A DNA stretch of 64,000 bases, from assembly GCF_020687825.1 (NCBI RefSeq), contig NZ_JAJEWP010000007.1:124001-188000 (forward strand). Reading direction: 5' to 3'. A program made the translations under genes and the position numbers. Shown here in pieces: positions 8,302 to 17,117 of this stretch. How positions within the stretch are numbered: the stretch's first letter is position 1; the number at the start of each line of letters is the position of its first letter. Below the pieces are notes generated by a model. That model saw only the letters and a program-made list of their open reading frames with translations. It had not been told where the DNA came from and ran no database searches. The DNA comes from Fluctibacter halophilus (GTDB lineage Bacteria > Pseudomonadota > Gammaproteobacteria > Enterobacterales > Alteromonadaceae).

Positions 8302-8837
8302 GCGCTGCTACGGGTGGGGATTCTCAGCGGCAGGCGGGTTTCCAGTCGCGCCAGTACATTGCCCGGCGCCGAGTGGATCACGATCATGCCGCGGCTCTGT
8401 TCAAGGTAACCGAGGCTTCGCTCCAGTGGATCATCATTCTGGGCACCCAGGTGCTCAAACAAGGCCTGGGCCTCGGTCAAGACCACCAGCCAGTTGGCGG
8501 CCTGGGCATCGGCCAACAGCCGCGCAAGGGTGCGCAGGCGATCATCCTGATAACCACGGGCAAAGGCCGGGCAGTCCACCCAGCACAAGGGCAGCTTGAG
8601 GCGATGTTGAATGCGGTTGAGCAAAAAGACCGTGGGATATTCGGGCAAATCGGCCAATAACACCGGGCAATAGCGCTTCTGGCTGGCCTGGCCGGTGGCA
8701 TCGTCCAACTTAGCAAGCTCTTCCTCACTCAACGACGGATCCCGTTGCAGTTTGACCGGTTGCTGAATGAGTTGCACACCCTCGTAACGTGTCGCTTCAA
8801 CACGTTCGAAAGCACTGCGTATCATGTGCGCTTCCAT
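8298..8837 (-). CDS. Uncharacterised protein, divergent to the condensin operon
   Basis: This 179-residue soluble protein was not recognised. The N-terminal third is charged and helical (SLSEEELAKLDDATGQ). The rest alternates hydrophobic strands and helices: CPVLLADLPEYP, PLCWVDCPAFA, NWLVVLTEAQALFEHL and GMIVIHSAPGNV. This order resembles the core of an AAA+ domain (strand with acidic end, then sensor strand), but no Walker A P-loop is present, so the comparison is weak. ATG 8837 is chosen because AGGAG on the minus strand lies 5 bases upstream; starting at 8870 would add 11 residues. It is divergent from the SMC-like gene, separated by 269 bases holding a perfect inverted repeat, which suggests co-regulation. 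Confidence 0.65.
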   Translation of the reverse strand: MEAHMIRSAFERVEATRYEGVQLIQQPVKLQRDPSLSEEELAKLDDATGQASQKRYCPVLLADLPEYPTVFLLNRIQHRLKLPLCWVDCPAFARGYQDDRLRTLARLLADAQAANWLVVLTEAQALFEHLGAQNDDPLERSLGYLEQSRGMIVIHSAPGNVLARLETRLPLRIPTRSSA

Positions 8838-8870
8838 GTTGACTCCTGCATGGACAAAGGTCTTGTACAA

Positions 8871-8884
8871 TTGTTGACCAACAA
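8871..8884. promoter_or_regulatory. Inverted repeat, candidate operator
   Basis: TTGTTG-AC-CAACAA is a perfect inverted repeat with 6-base arms, 33 bases upstream of the start of the gene ending at 8298. It directly follows the palindrome TTGTACAA (8863-8870). It lies in the divergent intergenic region between that gene and the SMC-like operon, where a dimeric repressor such as the adjacent WYL protein could act. Binding is inferred. Confidence 0.4.
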
Positions 8885-9106
8885 TGCCATTATTGCCAGT
8901 TTAATGCGCATTGTTTACGCCTTACATCGGGCAAACTTTGACTCTGAATCAACGACTTACAAATCCCTGCCGGACAAGGCCACAGGATGCTACACATCAT
9001 CGCCGAATCCCGCTAAAATCGTGGCTGTTTTCGAAAACTTTTTGCAGTTTGCCGGCGCCCGATTGCGCCCGCGCTTCGCATAGCAATAATAACGATTAGG
9101 ACGTCT

Positions 9107-12100
9107 ATGCCCGGTTTACATCGTATCATTCTGATAGACACCCACTTGCCCGGTGTGGTGGAACTCAAACTCAATGGCCACACCAATATCTGCGGTACCA
9201 ATGCGTCAGGGAAAACCACCTTACAGCGCCTGATCCCGGTGTTTTATGGTGAATATCCCAGTCGGGTAGTCCCCGCAACCCGGGACAGCTTTGAAAAGTG
9301 GTATCTGCCCCGCGAGTCCAGTTTCATTATTTATGAGTTTGCCCGCAACGAAGACGATCTGTGCCAGGTAGTACTGGCCTCCAGTGGTAACGGGGTCAAC
9401 TACCGTTTTATCGGTAAACCGTTTGAGATTGAAGACTACCTGTACCCGAAAAAGGACGGTAGCCATGCCAGCGTGACCATGAATGAACTGGCCCGCGCCC
9501 TCAAGCGCAACAATGTGTTGGTTACCAACCTGCTGAACACCAAGGAATACCGGGCGGTACTGCAAAATGATCGGATGGTGCTCAACAGCAGTGCCAACAG
9601 TCGCGAATTACTGGGCTATGCGCGGATTTTCAGCTTGTGTGATCAGAAGCACCACCTGCGCCACATTGAGAAACTGGCCAAGGCGGTGCATTCCAAAGAA
9701 GGCAAAATGGAAACCATCAAGGCCATGATTGCCGCCATTCTGGAAGAGGACGGCGTGCAGCCACCGAGTTCCAACCTGAGCCGCAATCGGGTCGAAGACT
9801 GGATCCGTGAATGTCACCTGATCAAAGAGTTTGATGCGATTCGCCCCGAGTTTGCCAAGCTGGAGCAGGCTGATCATGAACTGACGGTGTCTGATCAGCG
9901 TCTGGCCCAGTTAAAGCAACAGTTCAGTTTCGACATCAGTCACCTCAGCGCCAGTATCACTGAGCACGAGCGGGTGTTGGATGATGTGATCATGGCCAGC
10001 AAGCAACACGAACAACAGTGGAGCGAGCTGCGTGACAGCCTCAATCAACAGTTGTCATCGGCACGGGCTGACAGCGAAAAGTTTGAAAAAGACCTGGATC
10101 AGGTCGAGCAGGAGTTTGAGCGCTGGCAGGCTCAGGATATCGATACCCTGCAGGCCAATGTACAACGCTTACCCCAATGGCAGAGTGAGCTGGATATGGC
10201 CAGCACCCGTTACAGCCTGCTAACCGAGAAGCATCAGGACATTGAGTCAGCCTACAACAAACGTTTGGCCGAAATTGCCGACAAAGTGGCGGCTGAGATG
10301 GACGGTCTGGGTGAGCAGAAACAAGCCCTGCAGGATAAACGTGCAGAGCAGCAGGCGGAATCCCAGTCAAAACTGCAGGACATCAAAGACGAACACCAAC
10401 AGCAACGTGAAGGCTTGGAAGGCGAATTCCGCCAGCAACTGAATGATCTGAAAATCGAACAGGCGCAGGTCAATGCGGCGATCAAAAACGCCGGTTACTC
10501 AGAGTTTGAACAAAGCCAGCTGGACTTGCTCGATGCCAGCATTAAAGAAGCCAGCACTGCAGAGGACGCGGCCCGTGACAACCTGCGCAAGGTACAGCAG
10601 GGTTATCAACAGGCGGTGCAGCAGCGCGACCGCGCAACATCGGAGCTTGAAAAAGCCCGTCGCGCCTATCAGCAACAGCAACAGGTGGTCAGCGATGTGG
10701 AAGCATTGCTGTACCCCGGTGAAGGTAGCCTGCTGGAGTTTCTGCGTAAGGAGATCCCCGGCTGGGAAAGTCGTCTTGGTAAAGTCATTCGTCCTGAGTT
10801 GCTCAATCGCGTTGATCTCAAGCCTGCGGCGGCCGACGGCAACGATGCCCTGCTAGGGGTTTCTCTGCACCTGGATAATCTTGATACGCCCGCCTATGCC
10901 GCCGATGAGAAGGCGTTGCAAACCCGCCTCCATGAGGCTCAACAGATACTGGCTGAGCGACTGGAAGCCCAGAATGATGCAGAGCTTGCGCTGGCCCAGG
11001 CCAGTGAAGGGGTGCGCAATCAGGAATTGGTGCAGGCCAAAGCGGAAAGTGAAGTACGTACCGCCGAAGCCAACCGTAAGCGGGCCCAGCAAGACAAAGA
11101 TCAGGTCCAGCGTGAATACGCCCAGGCCCTGTCCGAACGTAAGCAACAGAATAAAAAGCGTCTGGCTGAAAACGAACGCCAGCAGGACAAGCTGCAGGCT
11201 CAGCACAGCGAAGCATTGCAGGAGCTGCAGGATCAGCTGCGTGAAGCCCAGACCGAACACCAATTTCATTGGCAGCAACTGATCGGTGATACCGAAGAGC
11301 AACTGCAGCAGGTTGATAGCCACATTCGCAAGGTCAAAGACAATGCCGCAGCGGATCGCAAACAGACCGAGCAATGGCTGGCCAACGAACTGGATAACCG
11401 TGGCGTTGACGTTGATGAAATCGGCGAACTGCAAAAACAGATTAAGCAGTTAAAGCAGGATATTCAGTACACCGACAGCAACCGCAACAAGGTCAAAGAC
11501 TACGAACGCTGGTACGAAACGGTCTTTACCGGCCACAAGGTGACCTGGCAGCAGGGCCTGGCCAAGGCCCGCAAAGCCGCAACCCACGCCGAACGTGAGC
11601 TGCAAAAGCAGGATGCCCAGTACAAGCAACAGCGCGACAGCCATAAAGCCCAGCAGAGTGAGACTGAGCAGGCCCTCAAGCAGGCCAAAGAGCAGCAGGT
11701 TGATGTGCAGAACATCCAGCGAGCGGTGGCTAAACTGACCCTGCCCGAGGCTGAAATGGCTGCCGAGCGCGGTGCCGATACGGTCAACATTGCCCAGCGT
11801 ATTTCTGAAGGTCAGGCGTTGTTGCAACAGCGGGAGCGCCTGCTCGGTGATGTGAAAGCCTATGTGGAACATTTTGATCAGCTGATTGCTGCCCAGGCCG
11901 GTACCGGCTTGTCGGATACCTGGGAGCGGGCCCGCGATGAATGCGCCGTGATCAGCGAGCAGGGGATCCGTGGCATCGATCACCGCCGCATGGTCAGCCA
12001 CCTGGCCCAGCTACTGAATGTGATCGTACCGCAGAAACTCAACGGCTTGCGTGAGCAGGGGCGTATCTTCGGTGCGGACCTGACTCAGTATTATCACGTA

Positions 12101-12799
12101 CTGGAAGACATCGATAAACGTATTGCCGGACAGAGCCGACGGATTTCCCAGGAAGTGGAAGAAGAGCTGTTTCTGGAAGGGGTATCCGATTCGGCGGTTA
12201 AGATCCGCTCGCGGATCAGCGAACTGGAGTTCTGGCCCGAGTTGGCAGCGTTTAACCAGCACTACAAGACCTGGATGGACAGTGGGGCGGTGGAACTGCC
12301 GGATGATGAATACGGACAAAGCATGCGTCGGGTATTGGACATCCTCGGCAGAGCGGCGCTCAGTGGCGGCATCAGTCGTCTGCTCGACATCGAGCTGCAC
12401 ATTAAGGAGGGCGCCTCCAACCTGGTGATCCGCACCGACCGCCAGCTTAACGAGTCTTCCAGTCACGGCATGGCCTACCTGATCTTGTGTAAGTTCCTGC
12501 TTGCGTTTACCCGCTTGTTACGGGGAGAGGCGGATGCCACCGTGCACTGGCCAATTGATGAGCTGGGGACCTTGCACCAGAGCAACATCAAAAAGATTTT
12601 TGATGCCTGTCAGAACAATAACATCAGTGTGGTCGGGGCGTTCCCGAACCCTGAGTCTGAGGTGTTGACCCTGTTTGACAACCGCTACCTGATCGACAAA
12701 ACCACCCGCAAACTGCAGGTGGTGCAACCCAAAGTCAGTGCGATTAAAGCCCGTCTGCAACAGCGTCAGGAACAAGCCAATGAGGAGGTCAGCATATGA
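9107..12799 (+). CDS. SMC-like (MukB/MksB/JetC-type) ATPase of a condensin-like complex
   Basis: This 1230-residue SMC-type protein has an N-terminal head with Walker A GTNASGKTT at about 30-38 and long Gln/Glu/Lys-rich coiled coils (about 215-530 and 600-960). A short non-coiled hinge-like segment lies at about 534-600 (LLYPGEGSLLEFLRKEIPGW). The C-terminal head carries Walker B VHWPIDELG near 1146-1154. The usual LSGGE-type signature is replaced by NESSSHGMAYL near 1113. Known relatives (MukB, MksB, JetC) extrude DNA loops with kleisin and MukE-like partners; Wadjet versions exclude plasmids. Its stop overlaps the next start as ATGA, so the three genes are translationally coupled. It is not canonical MukB (about 1480 residues) and has no adjacent jetD. 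Confidence 0.85.
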   Translation: MPGLHRIILIDTHLPGVVELKLNGHTNICGTNASGKTTLQRLIPVFYGEYPSRVVPATRDSFEKWYLPRESSFIIYEFARNEDDLCQVVLASSGNGVNYRFIGKPFEIEDYLYPKKDGSHASVTMNELARALKRNNVLVTNLLNTKEYRAVLQNDRMVLNSSANSRELLGYARIFSLCDQKHHLRHIEKLAKAVHSKEGKMETIKAMIAAILEEDGVQPPSSNLSRNRVEDWIRECHLIKEFDAIRPEFAKLEQADHELTVSDQRLAQLKQQFSFDISHLSASITEHERVLDDVIMASKQHEQQWSELRDSLNQQLSSARADSEKFEKDLDQVEQEFERWQAQDIDTLQANVQRLPQWQSELDMASTRYSLLTEKHQDIESAYNKRLAEIADKVAAEMDGLGEQKQALQDKRAEQQAESQSKLQDIKDEHQQQREGLEGEFRQQLNDLKIEQAQVNAAIKNAGYSEFEQSQLDLLDASIKEASTAEDAARDNLRKVQQGYQQAVQQRDRATSELEKARRAYQQQQQVVSDVEALLYPGEGSLLEFLRKEIPGWESRLGKVIRPELLNRVDLKPAAADGNDALLGVSLHLDNLDTPAYAADEKALQTRLHEAQQILAERLEAQNDAELALAQASEGVRNQELVQAKAESEVRTAEANRKRAQQDKDQVQREYAQALSERKQQNKKRLAENERQQDKLQAQHSEALQELQDQLREAQTEHQFHWQQLIGDTEEQLQQVDSHIRKVKDNAAADRKQTEQWLANELDNRGVDVDEIGELQKQIKQLKQDIQYTDSNRNKVKDYERWYETVFTGHKVTWQQGLAKARKAATHAERELQKQDAQYKQQRDSHKAQQSETEQALKQAKEQQVDVQNIQRAVAKLTLPEAEMAAERGADTVNIAQRISEGQALLQQRERLLGDVKAYVEHFDQLIAAQAGTGLSDTWERARDECAVISEQGIRGIDHRRMVSHLAQLLNVIVPQKLNGLREQGRIFGADLTQYYHVLEDIDKRIAGQSRRISQEVEEELFLEGVSDSAVKIRSRISELEFWPELAAFNQHYKTWMDSGAVELPDDEYGQSMRRVLDILGRAALSGGISRLLDIELHIKEGASNLVIRTDRQLNESSSHGMAYLILCKFLLAFTRLLRGEADATVHWPIDELGTLHQSNIKKIFDACQNNNISVVGAFPNPESEVLTLFDNRYLIDKTTRKLQVVQPKVSAIKARLQQRQEQANEEVSI

Positions 12800-13431
12800 T
12801 CAGTGAACAAGGCCGTGTGCTGGAAGCCCTGCTGGGAGGCAAGTTTATCTGTCAGGTCAGCGATGAAGATGCCTGGCGGTTCCTCAAAACCGGAGGTAAC
12901 GCCGAGGCGCTGGAAAGCCACCTGAATGTGCTTAACCGTACGCTGGCCAAGGCGGCCGACGGAGACGTGTTCTATGCCGCTTACCAGACCCTGGGCGACG
13001 CCGAGCGTAAAGTGTTGTCGCAGCAGTTTCAGGACATTACCGCCAACCTGATGCCGTTGGTGGAGTGGCTGTTGCTGGTTCAGCAGGCCAATGGTGCCGA
13101 TGTGCCGGTGACCCAGGGCAGTGCCATCCGTCTCGGTGAATTGCAGACCACGTTGGAAGACACCCCAGCCTACGCAGAGCAACTGGCCAAGATTGCCCGC
13201 TACCGGATGTTTGGATCAACCAGTACCCAACTGGAAGGCCAACTGAAGCAGGTGTTTAAACGTCTGACCGAGCTGGGATATCTGCTCAAGCCTAACCAGG
13301 ACAAGCAAATCTACATTGCCACCGGCAAGGTCGAATATCTGTACGAAGTGTTGCGTTTCATTGACGAAACCGAAGGCTTGTCGCTGGCCGAACAGGCCGA
13401 GCAAGCGGTTCAACAGGGCAGCCTGATCTAG
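12796..13431 (+). CDS. MukE/MksE/JetB-like condensin subunit
   Basis: This 211-residue protein is sandwiched between the SMC-like and kleisin-like genes. It begins MISEQGRVLEALLGGKFICQ and is predicted to be mostly helical, with winged-helix-like halves; the C-terminal GYLLKPNQDKQIYIATGKVEYL fits a wing. The size (about 200-230) and position match MksE/JetB, the dimeric subunit that binds the kleisin and DNA in Mks and Wadjet complexes. Primary-sequence similarity within this family is low, so the assignment rests mainly on context and fold pattern. The start overlaps the upstream stop by 4 bases and the next gene begins 8 bases after its stop. Confidence 0.7.
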   Translation: MISEQGRVLEALLGGKFICQVSDEDAWRFLKTGGNAEALESHLNVLNRTLAKAADGDVFYAAYQTLGDAERKVLSQQFQDITANLMPLVEWLLLVQQANGADVPVTQGSAIRLGELQTTLEDTPAYAEQLAKIARYRMFGSTSTQLEGQLKQVFKRLTELGYLLKPNQDKQIYIATGKVEYLYEVLRFIDETEGLSLAEQAEQAVQQGSLI

Positions 13432-13439
13432 GGGATCGT

Positions 13440-14657
13440 ATGAACAACAACCTTCATCAGTCCGGGGTTAAACTGCTCAACGCGCTGAGTCGCCATGCCG
13501 ATTTGATCATGCAGGTGTACCTGTCAGGCTCACTGAACGAAAAGCAGCACAAACCGGGGGTTATCGACAACCTGATCCAGCTGGGCATTCTGTGGCGTCC
13601 CGAAGACAGCAGCGAATTGCGTCTCAAAAATGCCGTGCGCAGTCTGCTCGAAGGCAGTTTGCAGGATGAACGTAACCGCCAGGTCGATGCCAACATCGGC
13701 TCTGCGTTGGCCAGCCTGACGACCCTGGCGGCTCACTACAAAGAAGCCCTCACTCACGGGCGCTTTGCCGAAGCCGATGCGCACCTCAACGATGTCACCG
13801 AGCATGTGTACAGTCTGACCGAGAACCTCACTAACAACGTGCGGGTGTTATTCGGCCGGATCAACAATGAGTTCGGCTATGTGGCGTCCATCGATGCCAA
13901 GATCCGTGAGAATGAACTGGCCCAGCGCCAGGTGTCGGAAATGCTCAAACAGCTCGAATTGTTCCGCTTTGATGAGCTTAGCGAGCTGGCGGGCAGCAAC
14001 CGTGAACTGCGCCATTTGTTGGTGGTCACCCTGCAACAGTGCTTCTCGCGGGTGACCCAGGAGCTGGCGATTGTGCAGGCCCGACTGTTGGAACTGCTCG
14101 GCCGTTTCCGTGAGTTCCGTGGCCGCACCCGATTGCTGAAAGGCTTTTTGCTGCACATGGAGCAACAGCCCGATTTCACCCCCGGCAATTATGCCAACCT
14201 GACCCAGGTGCCGATGTTGTTCAACCAGGCCGACAGCCTGTTGGCGCCGGCCAGTGTCGATGTCTCGCGGGTTGAACATGAAGATGTGCTGCAACAACTG
14301 GTGGCGGATCTGACCGTCATCCACCGTAACACGTCGGCCCAGCCGGAGCGTGCGGCGCAGCACATTCAGGTTGAGGCGCAGGGCGCGGTTGATATGACCG
14401 ATGACGCCCTCAAACAAGCGGTGGAAAATTACTTCTGTCATGTTATCGATACCGGCCAGCGTATGACAGCACTGGATTATCATACCCAGCACAGCCTTGA
14501 ATTTGACCCGGAAGCCTGGTTGTATCAGGTGATTGGTGGCTATCAGGGCCTGAGTGAAGAGGAACAAGCCTACTTTGCCATCGATACCAGTGGCGAACCT
14601 CACCCGATCTACAGCGGCAACTACATCATTCGTGATGTCGAACTGGGATTACGTTAA
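13440..14657 (+). CDS. MukF/MksF/JetA-like kleisin subunit
   Basis: This 405-residue, largely helical protein has an N-terminal winged-helix-like region (residues 1-90, including GVIDNLIQLGILWRPED), a long helical middle (90-230) and a C-terminal domain that ends in a hydrophobic beta-type tail (YSGNYIIRDVELGLR). Length and position match the kleisin of MukBEF-like complexes, which bridges the SMC heads and binds MukE-type dimers. It is the last gene of the three-gene operon. No terminator is obvious before the Na/Pi cotransporter 84 bases on. In MksBEF and Wadjet operons the kleisin gene normally comes first; here it is last. Confidence 0.7.
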   Translation: MNNNLHQSGVKLLNALSRHADLIMQVYLSGSLNEKQHKPGVIDNLIQLGILWRPEDSSELRLKNAVRSLLEGSLQDERNRQVDANIGSALASLTTLAAHYKEALTHGRFAEADAHLNDVTEHVYSLTENLTNNVRVLFGRINNEFGYVASIDAKIRENELAQRQVSEMLKQLELFRFDELSELAGSNRELRHLLVVTLQQCFSRVTQELAIVQARLLELLGRFREFRGRTRLLKGFLLHMEQQPDFTPGNYANLTQVPMLFNQADSLLAPASVDVSRVEHEDVLQQLVADLTVIHRNTSAQPERAAQHIQVEAQGAVDMTDDALKQAVENYFCHVIDTGQRMTALDYHTQHSLEFDPEAWLYQVIGGYQGLSEEEQAYFAIDTSGEPHPIYSGNYIIRDVELGLR

Positions 14658-14741
14658 CAATACGCTATAGTGCAGCAGATACCTGCTGCGAATTATCGGC
14701 CAGCCGGTGACATAGGGACCGTTCACGGAGTAGCAAACGAC

Positions 14742-16391
14742 ATGAGTTGGTTGGGCTTTTTTGCAGGCATTGGCATTTTTCTGATTGCCATGCAGACCCT
14801 GGAACAGGCGTTACAGCGTCTGAGCGGGAAAGGCATGCGCAACCTGCTGCAACGGACCACCCATTCCCCGGTGGGTTCGGTATTGAGCGGTGGATTTTCC
14901 ACCGCGATCCTGCAAAGCAGCTCAATGGTTGGCCTGATGGTGCTGGCCATGGTGGGCAGCGGTCTCCTTCCTTTGTACAACGCCATCGGCATGATGCTCG
15001 GTGCCAACCTCGGCACCACCATGACCGGCTGGCTGGTCACGATATTGGGCTTCAAGCTGTCGTTGTCGGTGGCCAGTATTCCGTTGATGGGGCTGGGTGG
15101 ACTGGTGATGGTCAGCAATACCGGTCATGGCCGCCGTAAGGCCGCCGGTCAACTGGCGTTCGCGCTGGGCCTGCTGTTGTTCGGCCTGGACGTGATGAAA
15201 GACAGTGTCGCCGTGCTCAGTGAGCGGTTCGACCCGGGCATGTTTGCTGATGCGCCGTTGTGGTTGCTGTTGGTGATCGGCTGTGTGTTTGCCGCCATTA
15301 TTCAGTCCAGCTCCGCGACCATGCTGATCACATTGAATGCGCTGAGCCATGACGTGATTTCGTTACCGATGGCTGCGGCAATCATTGTCGGTGCCGATCT
15401 GGGCACGACCTCAACCTTGCTTCTGGGTGGTATGACGGGCACGGCCAATAAAAAGCGTGTCGCCATGGCCCATCTGGTGTTCAATGTGTTTACTGCGGTG
15501 CTGGCCTACGCATTGTTGCTACCGTTCCTTCCCGATCTGCTGGCCTGGTTTGGCATGTCAGATCCACTCTACAGCCTGGTGTTTTTCCATAGCTTGTTCA
15601 ACCTGATTGGCGTCTTAGTGATGATGCCGTTGCTGAAACCATTGGCACGACGATTGGAGCAATGGTTTGTGCACGTTGCAGAGCCGACCTGCGCTTTCCT
15701 CGCCGATGTGCCCGCGCGGTGGGACCCGATCGGTCAGGTGGCAGCACTGCGTCAGTTTCAGATCTTGTTTCAGCGCGTGCTATCCAGCATTGAGTCACGA
15801 CTGTATCCACCGCCGCAACGGGCGCTAACTGAACCATCCTGGCCGGTTGACGTGCAGAGCACCCGCGCCAAGGCGCAAGTTGCCCAGCAGGGTTGTGCGG
15901 AGATGACCCAGTTTCTGGTCGCGGCCAGCACGGCAAACCATCACAGTGAAGGGCCACTGCAATTGCTCCACGGTGTCAGAGCCCTGCAGTATGCGCTGCA
16001 GGCACTGGAAGACCTGCAGGATGAGCAGGAGCACATGGAAGGGGTGACAACGGCGCTATTGAAAGGAGAATTGGAACAGCGCCTGGAACAGGAATTGTCG
16101 GTACTGGAAGCGCTTGCGCAGTCAGCCCGACAGATGCCACCCGCGGCTGACTGGCGAGCGACCCTGGAGCGGCTGGACGGGCAGATCGCACAGCGTCATG
16201 ACGCTTTTGTGGTACGTCAGTATCAGTTCGGCGCTGACAACACGATCACCGTCACGGACATGACGGTGGTGATCGGGTTCAGCAAAGCCCTTGAACAATT
16301 ACTGCGTCATCTGCTCAAAGGCTGCCGGGACTGGTGTGAACTACAATCACTCAGTGTTAATGAAGACGGGTCTACGGCATCGTCTTCATAA
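14742..16391 (+). CDS. Na/Pi cotransporter family protein
   Basis: This 549-residue membrane protein contains the duplicated NptA/YjbB-type core. The signature QSSS occurs twice (AILQSSSMVGLM and AIIQSSSATMLI), each followed by a GANLGTT or GADLGTT motif. About eight to nine transmembrane helices fill residues 1-325, and a cytoplasmic helical PhoU-like tail extends to the C-terminus. The family moves phosphate with Na+, often in the efflux direction in bacteria. ATG 14742 is chosen because ACGGAG lies about 11 bases upstream and the protein then starts directly at the first helix; a GTG at 14670 would add 24 residues. Its 3' end overlaps the convergent gene by 20 bases. Confidence 0.88.
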   Translation: MSWLGFFAGIGIFLIAMQTLEQALQRLSGKGMRNLLQRTTHSPVGSVLSGGFSTAILQSSSMVGLMVLAMVGSGLLPLYNAIGMMLGANLGTTMTGWLVTILGFKLSLSVASIPLMGLGGLVMVSNTGHGRRKAAGQLAFALGLLLFGLDVMKDSVAVLSERFDPGMFADAPLWLLLVIGCVFAAIIQSSSATMLITLNALSHDVISLPMAAAIIVGADLGTTSTLLLGGMTGTANKKRVAMAHLVFNVFTAVLAYALLLPFLPDLLAWFGMSDPLYSLVFFHSLFNLIGVLVMMPLLKPLARRLEQWFVHVAEPTCAFLADVPARWDPIGQVAALRQFQILFQRVLSSIESRLYPPPQRALTEPSWPVDVQSTRAKAQVAQQGCAEMTQFLVAASTANHHSEGPLQLLHGVRALQYALQALEDLQDEQEHMEGVTTALLKGELEQRLEQELSVLEALAQSARQMPPAADWRATLERLDGQIAQRHDAFVVRQYQFGADNTITVTDMTVVIGFSKALEQLLRHLLKGCRDWCELQSLSVNEDGSTASSS

Positions 16392-16929
16392 ATTCCCGGA
16401 AGCGATCCTGTCCGCGAACGACCCATAAGGGTCTGGCTTCACCGGTGCCCGCCAGGCGTAACCGGGGATGTTGTTCGACAACGTCATGCAGTGCATCCTG
16501 CTGGCTTTCTTCGACGTCGACAAAAAACACGTGGTAGCCTTCACGCAACAGCTTCTGAAAGCGCTTGAACTGATAATTGGGCAGTTGAATACCAATCAGG
16601 CCACCTTCCCAGGTACAAAAACCCAGCAGTACCACTGCCAGAAATCCAAACGGCACCCAGCCTACCGGTGACAGGTGCCACTCGAACAGGTACGCAACAC
16701 TGAGCACCAGCGCTGCCGAGAGCAGACCAATCACAGCGCCCACTTCGGTGGAGTGGACAACGTCTTTTTTCAACACCGATTCAATGGCATTGAGGTGGTA
16801 TCGCTCAACGTCGGCATCCGCCTCACTGAGGATGTGGAGTTGGGGGGTGGTTAACCCTTTTCCTTCTAATTCGCTTTCAATCACTTTCAAATCGGCAAGA
16901 TCATCACTGATGTAATAATGTCTCAACAT
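16372..16929 (-). CDS. Conserved inner-membrane protein of unknown function
   Basis: This 185-residue protein begins MLRHYYISDDLADL. It has an N-terminal soluble ferredoxin-like segment, two transmembrane helices (about 63-83 and 90-113), and a C-terminal soluble domain. The text strongly recalls a pseudomonad/gammaproteobacterial family that databases often label a NAD/FAD-utilizing enzyme involved in cell division. That label is not supported by any nucleotide-binding motif here. The gene is divergent from the Kef-type antiporter (188 bases between starts). The function is unknown. Confidence 0.75.
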   Translation of the reverse strand: MLRHYYISDDLADLKVIESELEGKGLTTPQLHILSEADADVERYHLNAIESVLKKDVVHSTEVGAVIGLLSAALVLSVAYLFEWHLSPVGWVPFGFLAVVLLGFCTWEGGLIGIQLPNYQFKRFQKLLREGYHVFFVDVEESQQDALHDVVEQHPRLRLAGTGEARPLWVVRGQDRFREFMKTMP

Positions 16930-17117
16930 GGTGGCACTCCTTGGTACGGGACGCCTTCGCGCCGCTCACGCATCAATTTGCGTGGGTAAAAAAATTATAG
17001 CAACGAATCTGCTCTGTATAAAAAATAGACAGATTTGACGTATTTGGTTCATCGTTGGTTGCAATTCGAATAACAAGCGCTAATTCTATAATCATTGAGA
17101 ATATGTGAGAGTGGGTC

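Noticed and set aside
10020-11740. Repetitive CAG/GCAG-rich DNA resembling a repeat array
   Set aside because: The repetition is low-complexity coding sequence for Gln/Glu/Ala-rich coiled coil in the SMC-like protein.
9107-14657. Canonical MukBEF
   Set aside because: MukB is about 1480 residues and mukFEB runs F-E-B; here the SMC protein is 1230 residues and comes first.
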